In this document: one piece after another, positions 9,369-17,447 of the stretch
Numbering within the stretch: position 1 is the first letter of the stretch
Layout: the number at the start of each line of letters is the position of its first letter
Origin: Clostridia bacterium
GTDB taxonomy: Bacteria > Bacillota > Clostridia > Lachnospirales > Cellulosilyticaceae
DNA length: 64,000 nt
Assembly: GCA_029239755.1 (NCBI GenBank)
Contig: JARBUI010000013.1
Span: 1 to 64,000 of the forward strand
Direction of reading: 5' to 3'
Notes under the pieces: model-generated
The model's input: the letters and a program-made list of their open reading frames with translations, nothing else
Told to the model about the DNA's origin: nothing
Databases searched by the model: none
Translations under genes and position numbers: made by a program

Positions 9369-10373
9369 ATGAGGATTCCCTATGAAGTGATGTTAAAGGA
9401 ATTTGAACGTGTATTACTTAAAAAAGGATTAGATGAAAAAACAGCTTATGAGGCAGCTGCCAATTTTGCACAAACCAGTTTGGATGGTGTATACTCTCAC
9501 GGCATTAATCGGTTTCCTAGAGTTATTTCATATATAGATCGTGGGGTTATTGATCCAAAGGCTAAGCCTTTATGTGAAATGCAATGTGGGGTTATAGAAA
9601 GATGGAACGGGAATTTAGCCTTGGGTAATACTAACGCCGCAAAAGCTACAGACAGAGCATGTGAATTGGCAAAGGAAAATGGAGTAGGAGTAGTAGCGCT
9701 TCGCAATACAAATCACTGGATGCGAGGAGGAGCCTTTGGTTGGCAGGCGGCAGATAAGGGGTGTATTGTTATTTGTTTTACAAACACCATGCCTAACATG
9801 CCTGTATATGGAGCCAAAGACAGAAGAATAGGAAATAATCCTCTCATTATTGCTGTTCCGAGAAGTAGTGGCGAGCATGTTGTAATAGACTGTGCCCTGT
9901 CGCAATTTTCTTATGGAAAAATTGAAGAGTATAAATTAAAAGGGAAAAACTTACCTGTGTATGGTGGATATGACTCAAATGGAGAAGTTACAACAGATGC
10001 TGGTGAAATTGAAAAAACATGGAGAGTACTTCCTATTGGTTTCTGGAAAGGAAGCGGGTTATCCATTGTACTAGACATGGTAGCCGCCATTTTATCAGGA
10101 GGCAATTCGGTAGGAGACATTGGACAAAAGATAGGCGAAGAAGTAGGTCTTTCTCAAGTGTTTGTGGCCATTGATCCAACAAAATTAAGTAGTATTAGCG
10201 AGATAGACTATACGGTGGATAAGATTCTTGATTATGTAAAAGGGTCTGAGCCTGTAAAGGAAGATGGTGTGATTTTGTATCCAGGAGAATCTTCCTTTAA
10301 AACGAGGAAAGAAAACATAGAAAAAGGGATTCCGGTTATAGAAGAAATATGGCAATCCATTTTAGAGATGTAA
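9369..10373 (+). CDS. yiaK: YiaK-like 2,3-diketo-L-gulonate reductase
   Basis: This is a 334-residue member of the malate/L-lactate dehydrogenase-like NAD(P)H oxidoreductase family. It closely resembles E. coli YiaK, with SGVYSHG-type and NHWMRGG segments and the catalytic histidine at H44. YiaK reduces 2,3-diketo-L-gulonate in the cytoplasm. I place the start at 9369 because TGGAGG lies six bases before it. An in-frame ATG at 9345 would fall inside operator 2. The gene order yiaK-yiaL-TRAP subunits matches the E. coli yia operon, which supports the call; the exact substrate could be another keto sugar acid. Confidence 0.85.
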   Translation: MRIPYEVMLKEFERVLLKKGLDEKTAYEAAANFAQTSLDGVYSHGINRFPRVISYIDRGVIDPKAKPLCEMQCGVIERWNGNLALGNTNAAKATDRACELAKENGVGVVALRNTNHWMRGGAFGWQAADKGCIVICFTNTMPNMPVYGAKDRRIGNNPLIIAVPRSSGEHVVIDCALSQFSYGKIEEYKLKGKNLPVYGGYDSNGEVTTDAGEIEKTWRVLPIGFWKGSGLSIVLDMVAAILSGGNSVGDIGQKIGEEVGLSQVFVAIDPTKLSSISEIDYTVDKILDYVKGSEPVKEDGVILYPGESSFKTRKENIEKGIPVIEEIWQSILEM

Positions 10374-10400
10374 CAATTAAAATATGAAAAGAGGAATGAC

Positions 10401-10865
10401 ATGATATTTTCATCCATTGATGCTCCAGAAGATTGCTCAAAATACCCACAGGCTATTCAAAGAGCTATTCAGTATTTAAAAGAAAATGATTTTAATCAAA
10501 TGGAGCCAGGGGTATACGAAATAGAAGGCAAAAAGATGTATGCGCAAGTTTTTGATGCCATACCAAAGCCAAAAGAAGAACTCAGATCAGAAGTACATGA
10601 AAAGTATATTGATGTTCAATTCATAGCCTCTGGAAAAGAACAAATGGGTTTTTGCCTGGACCTTGGCAAGTTTGAAGTAGACGAGAGAATCGATGAAAGA
10701 GACTTGGTTTTTTACAAATCAGTAGAAAATGAAGGCTATATTACAGCTACAGAAGGATGTTACTGTGTATTCTTTCCAACGGATGTACATAGACCATCGA
10801 TTCTTCTAGGAGACTGCACAAAGGTTCGTAAAGTTGTTTTAAAGGTAAGTTTAGAATTATTATAG
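10401..10865 (+). CDS. yiaL: YiaL/YhcH/YjgK family protein (DUF386)
   Basis: A 154-residue cupin-like protein. The family blocks HEKYIDVQFIASGKEQ and FFPTDVHRP are visible. Members bind a metal through His and Glu residues and are linked to sialic acid or sugar-acid use; enzymatic roles such as anomerase or lyase have been suggested. It sits 27 bases after yiaK and before the TRAP genes, as in the E. coli yia operon. The precise reaction is not established from sequence. Confidence 0.85.
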   Translation: MIFSSIDAPEDCSKYPQAIQRAIQYLKENDFNQMEPGVYEIEGKKMYAQVFDAIPKPKEELRSEVHEKYIDVQFIASGKEQMGFCLDLGKFEVDERIDERDLVFYKSVENEGYITATEGCYCVFFPTDVHRPSILLGDCTKVRKVVLKVSLELL

Positions 10866-10917
10866 AAAGTTTTCATACTTTGAAGAAGATATATTAAAAA
10901 CTAGGAGGAATTAGAAT

Positions 10918-11991
10918 ATGAAAAAAACAATGGCAGTGTTACTAACAGGATTATTAATGGTAGGATCTCTAGCAGGTTGTGGGGGAAGTAGTAGCACGCA
11001 AACAAATATCAGTAAACAAGGGGAAAGTGCGAGTCCTGCTCCTGAGGTGGTAAAACCAGAGCTAGAACTTATTGTAGCACATAATCAAACTTCATTAGAA
11101 AACCCTTATACAATTGGGACTATGAAATTTAAAGAAGTAGCAGAAGAAGTATCTGGAGGAAAAATTTCTGTAGTCCTTCATCATGGAACCCTAGGTGAAA
11201 GTGAGCCAGAACTTGTAGAAAAATTGACAATGGGTGCAGCATCTATGATTGTAGCATCTCCAGCGCTTATGACAGGGATTGGTGTTCCAGAGGTAGATAT
11301 GTTCTCTCTCTTATACTTATTTGATAGCTTTGACCACTGGGAAAAAGCAGTAGATGGTCAATTTGGAGAAGAAATGAAAGACGTTATCACTGAAAAAACA
11401 AATAACCAGTTCAAAGTAATGGGATATTGGTCATCTGGGGTACGTAACTTTTATGGCAAGAAATCCATTTTAACACCAGCAGATGCAAAAGGCTTAACTA
11501 TTCGTACACAGTCTTCTGCTGTTCAACAAGAGTTTTGGAAAAATGCAGGAGCAGTTCCTACATCTGTAGCTTGGGGTGAGTTATATCAAGCACTGCAACA
11601 AGGGGTAGTGGACTCAGCAGAAAATGACTATACAAGCTTTATGTTAAAAGAACATCACAAAACAGCCAATGGGAAATTCATTAGTGAAACACAACATGAC
11701 TATACAACAAGACTATTCTTAATGGATGGAAACTTCTACAACAAGTTAACTGACGAGCAAAAAGAATGGATTGAACAAGCTTCAGTTGCTGCCACACAAG
11801 CAGAGAGAGAGACAGTTTACAAGATGGCAGATGAATCTAAAGCAAAAGTAATCGCAGATGGAGCAACAGTAATAGAGCATGAAGATATGGATATAGAAGC
11901 TTTTAGAGCTCTTGCAGCACCAATTCAAGAAAAATTCGTGACAGATAATAATATGAAAAAATATTTAGAAATGATTCGTGGAATCAAATAA
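10918..11991 (+). CDS. TRAP transporter substrate-binding lipoprotein (DctP family)
   Basis: A 357-residue exported lipoprotein. The signal peptide ends in the lipobox LAGC, followed by a Gly/Ser-rich linker and a DctP-type solute-binding fold. A conserved arginine region (KGLTIRTQ) is the usual site for binding the carboxylate of the substrate. It starts after AGGAGGAATT. It feeds the two membrane subunits encoded next, and by context carries a diketogulonate-like sugar acid. The E. coli counterpart is YiaO. Confidence 0.9.
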   Translation: MKKTMAVLLTGLLMVGSLAGCGGSSSTQTNISKQGESASPAPEVVKPELELIVAHNQTSLENPYTIGTMKFKEVAEEVSGGKISVVLHHGTLGESEPELVEKLTMGAASMIVASPALMTGIGVPEVDMFSLLYLFDSFDHWEKAVDGQFGEEMKDVITEKTNNQFKVMGYWSSGVRNFYGKKSILTPADAKGLTIRTQSSAVQQEFWKNAGAVPTSVAWGELYQALQQGVVDSAENDYTSFMLKEHHKTANGKFISETQHDYTTRLFLMDGNFYNKLTDEQKEWIEQASVAATQAERETVYKMADESKAKVIADGATVIEHEDMDIEAFRALAAPIQEKFVTDNNMKKYLEMIRGIK

Positions 11992-12020
11992 AGTGTGAAT
12001 AGAGCAAAAGGAGCGTCGCT

Positions 12021-12506
12021 ATGAAAAAAGCCGTAGATCTTTTACAAAAGTTGCAGCTAGCTGTAGGTACCCTATTCCTTGCTATCTTTTTAATAACAGT
12101 AGTACTACAGGTATCCTCTAGATATTTGGGATTTGCAACGGTTTGGACAGAAGAGGTAGCTATGTACGCCTTCATCTGGGCAGTATTTATGGGAGCCTCA
12201 GCCATGGTTTATGAAAAAAGACATTTTGCTTTTACCTCTTTAAGTGAAAACTTAAAGAGTGAAAGCTTAAAAAGTATAATATCTATTGTCATTTCTATAA
12301 TCATGCTTATTTTCGCTGTATTGATGGTTCAATACGGTGTTCAAGTTACTAAACAGTTTTGGAATTACAAATGGATCAGCATTCCGAGTCTGACAAGAGG
12401 GATTACATGGATGTGCTTACCCATTTGCGGAGTAACAAGTTTCATTTATCTTATCCAGTTAATGATTGAAGACTTTAAAAATATATTGAAAGGAGATGCT
12501 AGATAA
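12021..12506 (+). CDS. TRAP transporter small membrane subunit (DctQ family)
   Basis: A 161-residue protein with four membrane helices, the typical size and layout of DctQ/YiaM. The WTEEVAMYAFIWAVFMGAS strip in the second helix is characteristic. It overlaps the next start by one base (TAATG), so translation is probably coupled. It forms a complex with the large subunit at 12506-13792. Confidence 0.9.
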   Translation: MKKAVDLLQKLQLAVGTLFLAIFLITVVLQVSSRYLGFATVWTEEVAMYAFIWAVFMGASAMVYEKRHFAFTSLSENLKSESLKSIISIVISIIMLIFAVLMVQYGVQVTKQFWNYKWISIPSLTRGITWMCLPICGVTSFIYLIQLMIEDFKNILKGDAR

Positions 12507-13792
12507 TGGGACTACTTTTAGTTGTTTTATTTATAGGGTGTGTTGTCATTGGAGTACCCATCTCCTTCGCACTAGGAATCGTGTCTTTTGCAGGCATTGG
12601 CCTCTTGCCGCAAATCCCAAATGCGGTTGTATTTACGAAAATGTTTAATGGGATGAACAGCTTTACCTTACTAGCAGTACCCCTCTTTATTCTTGCAGCC
12701 AACCTGATGAATGAAGGGGCTATTACTGAAAAGCTTATCAAATCCTGCAACTCTATGGTGGGGCACTTTAGAGGAGGGCTTGCCTATTCTAACGTACTGG
12801 TATCTATGATTTTTGCAGGGATTTCTGGATCTTCACAAGCAGATACCGCAGGAGTTGGCAAAATCTTTATTCCCTCTATGGAGGAGCAAGGCTATGACAA
12901 AGGAACGGCTGTTGGGGTAACGGCAGCATCTTCAACTTTAGGGTCTATTATTCCACCAAGTATTACAATGGTAGTGTATGCAGGGATTGCAAATGTAGCT
13001 ACTGGAGCACTGTTTGTAACAGGTATTTTACCGGGAATTTTACTAGGTCTTGGAATGATGGGAGTAGTTAAATACTACTCTAAGAAAAAGAATTTTCCAA
13101 AGTGTGAAAAAGTACCTTTTAAAGAAACGTTAAGGCTTACCTTTGTGTCCTTGCCTGCTTTACTCACACCGATTATTTTGATTGGAGGCATTGTAACAGG
13201 GATTTTCACACCTACCGAATCTGCAGCCTTTGCCTGTGTATATGCCTTAATCGTAGGAATCTTTTTCTACAAAACTATTAAACTAAGCGCATTGCCTGGC
13301 ATTTTGAAAGAAACCTTAAAGTTATCCTCTCTTTCTCTCTTTGCATTAGCAACGGCAAATGCCCTTGGTGAACTCCTAAGCTATTATCGACTAAATGTCT
13401 ATGTAGAAAAATTCTTTACTTCTATTTCAGGTGGAAAAATCATTTTCTTGTTGGTTATTGTGTTATTTTTTATGTTTATTGGAACGTTTATGGATTCTGT
13501 ACCTGCTATGATTTTGTTTGTCCCAATTATTTTGCCATCTGCTACCACACTGGGCATTAGTCCAATTGTTCTTGGGTTAATTATTATTGTAACGCTGGCA
13601 CTAGGGCTTGTAACACCACCATACGGACTATGTTTACTGATTGCCTCATCTATTAGTGGAACTACAATTGAAGACGCTTTTAAAGGAACTCTTCCTTACT
13701 TTTTATCCTCAGTTGCAGTCCTGATATTAATGGTTTTATTTTCAGATACGGTATTGGCGATTACGGCATTTTTATTCCCCGCGTTGTTTTAG
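12506..13792 (+). CDS. TRAP transporter large permease (DctM family)
   Basis: A 428-residue protein with about twelve membrane segments and the DctM signatures GISGSSQADTAGVGKI and PPSITMV. It is the ion-coupled transport subunit (E. coli YiaN type), driven by Na+ in studied systems. It is encoded immediately after its small subunit and 24 bases before the PanE-like gene, within one long operon. Confidence 0.92.
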   Translation: MGLLLVVLFIGCVVIGVPISFALGIVSFAGIGLLPQIPNAVVFTKMFNGMNSFTLLAVPLFILAANLMNEGAITEKLIKSCNSMVGHFRGGLAYSNVLVSMIFAGISGSSQADTAGVGKIFIPSMEEQGYDKGTAVGVTAASSTLGSIIPPSITMVVYAGIANVATGALFVTGILPGILLGLGMMGVVKYYSKKKNFPKCEKVPFKETLRLTFVSLPALLTPIILIGGIVTGIFTPTESAAFACVYALIVGIFFYKTIKLSALPGILKETLKLSSLSLFALATANALGELLSYYRLNVYVEKFFTSISGGKIIFLLVIVLFFMFIGTFMDSVPAMILFVPIILPSATTLGISPIVLGLIIIVTLALGLVTPPYGLCLLIASSISGTTIEDAFKGTLPYFLSSVAVLILMVLFSDTVLAITAFLFPALF

Positions 13793-13816
13793 CTAGTACA
13801 TATAAGGAGGTGACAT

Positions 13817-14722
13817 ATGAAGATTGTTGTGATTGGAGCAGGGGCCATGGGAGCACTGTTTGGAGGATATCTGTCTCAAAACAATGAGGTATGTCTCATT
13901 GATACAGACGCTGAAAAAGTAGATAAGATAAATAAAGAAGGCATCACAATTATAGGAAAAGAAGAGCAAAAGACATTTTTCCCAAAAGCTTTCTTAGACG
14001 CTTCTCAAGTTGGAAAAGCAGACCTGCTGATTTTGTTTGTAAAAGCTTTATTTTCAAAACAAGCACTAGAAAAAAGTAAATCGGTTATAGGAGAAGACAC
14101 TTACGTTTTAACCTTGCAAAATGGGTCAGGACATGAAGATATACTAAAACAGTTTGTCCGCAGAGATAGGATTATTATAGGGACTACTCAGCATAATGCT
14201 TCTATTACTGAAAGAGGCTGTATCAATCACGGAGGCAGAGGATGCACCAATATAGGGCTGCTTGCAGCTCAAAATAATGTATTAGATTCTATTAAAGACA
14301 GCTTTGAAAGCTGTGGATTTGATATGCATATTAGTGAAGATATTGAAAAGCTTATATGGGATAAACTTTTTACAAACGTATCTGCAAGCGTACTTACTGG
14401 AGTACTTCAAGTGAAATTAGGTTATCTGATTGACAATAGTCATGGACTCTTTTTAGTAGAGCGATTGGTAAAAGAAGCAGTAGCAGTTGCTAATGGAGAC
14501 GGTATGGATTTTGATGAACAAGAAGTTCTTGAAAAAGTAAAACAAGTTCTCATCAATGCCCATGAAGGATACACCTCTATTTATGCGGACCTTAGAGACA
14601 AACGAAAAACAGAAGTAGATACTATCAGCGGGTATGTTGTGAGGGCATCTAGGCGAAATGGTGTGCCAGCACCTAGCCATGAATTTATCGTAGAACTTGT
14701 ACATGCATTAGAAGACAAATAA
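13817..14722 (+). CDS. Ketopantoate reductase-like oxidoreductase (ApbA/PanE family)
   Basis: A 301-residue two-domain reductase. The Rossmann motif GAGAMGALFGGYL is at the N-terminus, and the helical C-terminal domain carries the conserved lysine region (KLIWDKLFTNVSAS). PanE reduces 2-dehydropantoate with NADPH. Within a sugar-acid operon a different 2-keto acid substrate is more likely. The start follows AAGGAGGTGACAT. No other pantothenate gene is nearby. Confidence 0.82.
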   Translation: MKIVVIGAGAMGALFGGYLSQNNEVCLIDTDAEKVDKINKEGITIIGKEEQKTFFPKAFLDASQVGKADLLILFVKALFSKQALEKSKSVIGEDTYVLTLQNGSGHEDILKQFVRRDRIIIGTTQHNASITERGCINHGGRGCTNIGLLAAQNNVLDSIKDSFESCGFDMHISEDIEKLIWDKLFTNVSASVLTGVLQVKLGYLIDNSHGLFLVERLVKEAVAVANGDGMDFDEQEVLEKVKQVLINAHEGYTSIYADLRDKRKTEVDTISGYVVRASRRNGVPAPSHEFIVELVHALEDK

Positions 14723-14735
14723 TTAGGAGGTTGTT

Positions 14736-15419
14736 ATGAGCACATATCATTTAGGCAAATTAAAAGTAGTTGATTTGACAAAAGTATTAGACCCAGCAAC
14801 AGAGTCAAGAAGATGCAGCTTATGGCGTTTTAACACAGGGGGTCCAATTCCAGATTTCCATACTATTATGGACATAACCAGCCATTTAGGGACTCACGTA
14901 GAGTGCCCATATCATCATCATGACGAATGGACAGATGTACAAGGTTTACCACTTACGGCCTTTATGGGAAGAGGTATTTATGTAAACATTGAGCATTTAG
15001 CCGAAAATAGTCATATTATGCCAGAAGACTTAGAAAAAGCTTGCGGAGACAGAATCAAAGAAGGGGATGTAGTCATCTTAGACTCGCCTTATCGTATTCC
15101 GCCATTTACACCACTGACCAATACGCCAGAAGATAAACGCCTTTTTATCTGCAAAGAAGCAGCTGAGTGGTTTAAAGAAAAGAAAGTAAAATGCGTAGGC
15201 TTTGGAGATGGTGTATCCATTGAAAACAATTATGAAGATGTATGCGCGTTTCATGATATACTTATGGAAGTAGATATTATATTCTTAGAAGTGTTAAAGA
15301 ATCTTGATCAGCTTACTTCCGATACATTCTTTATTTCTTATACTCCACTGCCAATCAAAGGCCTTGACTCATGCCCAGTCCGTGTCTATGCAATCGAAGG
15401 TTTAGCTGAATTTAGTTAA
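14736..15419 (+). CDS. Cyclase family metal-dependent hydrolase (kynurenine formamidase-like)
   Basis: A 227-residue member of the cyclase/KynB fold. The metal-binding motif appears as SHLGTHVECPYHHH; the usual HxGTHxDxPxH has Glu in place of Asp here. The family includes kynurenine formamidase and isatin hydrolase. In this operon it might open a lactone or ring form of a sugar acid, but that is inference. It is the last gene of the operon and is followed by a strong hairpin. Confidence 0.8.
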   Translation: MSTYHLGKLKVVDLTKVLDPATESRRCSLWRFNTGGPIPDFHTIMDITSHLGTHVECPYHHHDEWTDVQGLPLTAFMGRGIYVNIEHLAENSHIMPEDLEKACGDRIKEGDVVILDSPYRIPPFTPLTNTPEDKRLFICKEAAEWFKEKKVKCVGFGDGVSIENNYEDVCAFHDILMEVDIIFLEVLKNLDQLTSDTFFISYTPLPIKGLDSCPVRVYAIEGLAEFS

Positions 15420-15522
15420 ATCTGATAGTTTAGCAGTCTGCAATTGTATATTACTTAAATTACTCATGGAATATAAGCCACATGCAAGTGTAAGTGGCGA
15501 TGAAATAAAAGTATAGATACTC

Positions 15523-15560
15523 AATTAAGCCTACTTGATTAAAATCAAGTAGGCTTAATT
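15523..15560. terminator. Perfect-palindrome terminator after the sugar-acid operon
   Basis: Eighteen-base perfect arms (AATTAAGCCTACTTGATT and complement) with two bases between them are followed by TGTCTT. It lies between convergent units and may act both ways. The rest of the 15420-15751 gap holds only the CAP remnant at 15577-15690. Confidence 0.8.
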
Positions 15561-15576
15561 TGTCTTACATTTCATC

Positions 15577-15690
15577 TTACCAGTAGTGTCGCATCGAAGC
15601 TGCAAATGCACTAGATGAACCTACTAAAACAGCGAATGAAGCAAGTAATGATACGATTACTTTAGATAAGGTATTATTTGTGGAAACTAC
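15577..15690 (-). pseudogene. Remnant of CAP-domain gene, signal peptide part
   Basis: The reverse strand reads NTLSKVIVSLLASFAVLVG, then SSSAFAASMRHYW and a stop. The first part matches the CAP signal peptide. The end (HYW, then a stop) resembles the NYWTQMF terminus of the intact protein, so the middle may have been deleted. No ATG remains in frame. It lies just downstream of the intact gene. Confidence 0.72.
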
Positions 15691-15751
15691 CAAAAATCAT
15701 CTAGTATGAGATTTGATAACTGATTATAAATGATTTTCTTTTCATAATAGA

Positions 15752-16501
15752 CTATCTTCCCACGAACATTTGTGTCCAATAGTTACCGTTTGCTACATAC
15801 CCTACTCCAATATGAGTAAATGATGCTTTTAGGATGTTTGCTCTATGACCTGGACTGTTCATCCAAGCTTTTACTACTTCTTCAGGTGTTCTTTGACCCA
15901 TAGCAATGTTTTCACCTGCTGTTTTGTAAGTGATACCGAACTTTTTCATCATATCAAATGGTGAACCGTAAGTTGGGCTCGTATGATCAAAGTATTTTTT
16001 AGCCTGCATATCAGCAGATTTCATTCTGGCAACATTGCTAAGAGCTGCATCCATCTTTAATGCTGCAAGGCCAGCTTTTTGACGCTCAACATTAACAAGT
16101 TCTAATACTTTGTTTTCATATGCACTAACTGAACTATTTGTAGTTGTAGTTGGTGCTGAAGGTGTTGCAGCTGGAGTTTTAGTGGTTGTTGTTGGGGCTT
16201 TAGTAGCAGCTGGAGCCTTAGCAGCAACTGGAGCTTTTACAGCAGATGCTTTGCAAGCCTTTGCAGTTTTGCAAGCTTTTGCTGATTTACAAGCAGTTGA
16301 TGTTTTACAAGCAGCTTGTTTTTTGCATGCTGCAGGGGTAGTACATTTGCCGTTTTTCATTTTGCATACTGTAGCTTTTGTTTTCGCAGTTGGTGTGCAA
16401 GTAGATGTAGAAGCAGCAAATGCACTTGTTGAACCTACTAAAATTGCAAATGAAGCCATTAATGATATAGTTAATTTAGATATATTTTTATTCATTTTCA
16501 T
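15752..16501 (-). CDS. Secreted CAP (SCP/PR-1-like) domain protein with Cys-Lys linker
   Basis: A 249-residue exported protein. A signal peptide (about 1-30, AFAAS cleavage region) is followed by a low-complexity stretch (about 35-80) with CK repeats such as KACKTAKACK. An Ala/Thr/Pro linker and a C-terminal CAP domain (about 125-249) follow. CAP marks are visible: LVNVERQKAGL, HTSPTYG, GENIA and SPGHRANIL. This is the YkwD-type domain of extracellular bacterial proteins, whose function is mostly unknown. The start at 16501 follows AGGAGG and matches the left-edge copy. At least four remnants and one paralogue lie within the first 16 kb. Confidence 0.92.
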   Translation of the reverse strand: MKMNKNISKLTISLMASFAILVGSTSAFAASTSTCTPTAKTKATVCKMKNGKCTTPAACKKQAACKTSTACKSAKACKTAKACKASAVKAPVAAKAPAATKAPTTTTKTPAATPSAPTTTTNSSVSAYENKVLELVNVERQKAGLAALKMDAALSNVARMKSADMQAKKYFDHTSPTYGSPFDMMKKFGITYKTAGENIAMGQRTPEEVVKAWMNSPGHRANILKASFTHIGVGYVANGNYWTQMFVGR

Positions 16502-16556
16502 GTGAGTTATCCTCCTGTTAGTTGTTGCATATTTGTTAACAAGTTGTTACAAACTT

Positions 16557-16585
16557 ATTATATATTATTACAAAACATAATGCAA
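16557..16585 (-). promoter_or_regulatory. Sigma-A-type promoter of the CAP gene
   Basis: Reading leftward, TTGCAT (16580-16585) and TATAAT (16557-16562) have a 17-base spacer. The same arrangement stands before the left-edge copy at 219-247. Confidence 0.6.
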
Positions 16586-16629
16586 CATCAAAGAGACAAT
16601 TACCAAGAAGTCCCTCATAACGGGACATT

Positions 16630-16773
16630 ACACGGGGGATAGGCAGTAAACTTCGTATAAGCTCAGGTGAAATAAATGAATATGCTAACAATATATCCTG
16701 TACTATGGAAAACTCTTCTCATGCAATGAGTGGGATTGCAAATGCTATAGAAACAGTTTCCGATTATAGTTAA
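16630..16773 (+). pseudogene. Chemoreceptor signalling-domain fragment
   Basis: An open stretch reads SSGEINEYANNISCTMENSS, then HAMSGIANAIETVSDYS and a stop. This looks like the helical part of a methyl-accepting chemotaxis protein, before the hairpin tip. There is no start, no tip and no continuation, so it is a broken piece. It is on the opposite strand to the chemoreceptor at 1513-3540. The remaining bases to 16950 show no gene. Confidence 0.5.
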
Positions 16774-16950
16774 CAAAAAAAGAACGACACACCTTTCCAG
16801 AGTGACCGTTCTAATCTTAATTTTAAAATACCATTTTTTCTTCTAGATCTATAGAAACTTTGACTATATTTGTACAGCGATAAGGAGTTGCTTTATAACA
16901 GAATTTTTTATTTACACCACAAAGATTAGCAAGAGGACCTTAGGCAGACT

Positions 16951-17439
16951 TTAGAGTTTGGAAGGTACCTTAATCATATCGTATTCAGTGATATTGAAAG
17001 CCTCTAAAAATTGAGTTAAATATGAGGCTCTAACAGTAATATATATATCTTTATTTATATTTCTGTTTACAATGTCTTTTATCATTTCATAAAATCCCTT
17101 TTTATTTAATTCTAGTTTGCCTGCTTCATCAATATATATAGGAAAATCTTCATTATGTATGATCTCATTAATCCAGGCACAGGCAGTATCAAATGCTGGC
17201 TTATAAAATGTAAAACGGATGTTCTTTATAGTATCTTTTAAGTGAGCTGGGGCGTACTTGTTTTCATAAATAAAATTCATACTTTCTCCAGAAGATAATC
17301 TCGTTAATTGATAGCCGTAAAAAACACCATTCTGGATGATTTTATTGGATATAAAACCATCGCCGCCATGCGCTGCATATATCTCTTTTATTTTAGTTGT
17401 TTTTCCTGAGTTCTTATTCCCTGTTACTATATGTACCAT
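16951..17439 (-). CDS. P-loop NTPase, nucleotide kinase-like
   Basis: A 162-residue protein with a Walker A motif (GNKNSGKTTK) at residues 7-16 and a Walker B-like strand IYIDEAGKLEL. It resembles the THEP1-type NTPase family, small proteins of uncertain substrate. I place the start at 17439, where AGGAAG precedes the ATG; a longer frame to 17499 would run into the upstream membrane gene. It lies eight bases after that gene, so they form a pair. Both sit beside the molybdenum hydroxylase cluster, which may hint at cofactor handling. Confidence 0.65.
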   Translation of the reverse strand: MVHIVTGNKNSGKTTKIKEIYAAHGGDGFISNKIIQNGVFYGYQLTRLSSGESMNFIYENKYAPAHLKDTIKNIRFTFYKPAFDTACAWINEIIHNEDFPIYIDEAGKLELNKKGFYEMIKDIVNRNINKDIYITVRASYLTQFLEAFNITEYDMIKVPSKL

Positions 17440-17447
17440 GTTTCTTC

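Noticed and set aside
15832..16505. Long plus-strand frame opposite the CAP gene (16110-16505)
   Set aside because: It is the complement of the Ala/Lys/Thr-rich linker. The real gene has a ribosome site, a signal peptide and the CAP motifs on the minus strand.
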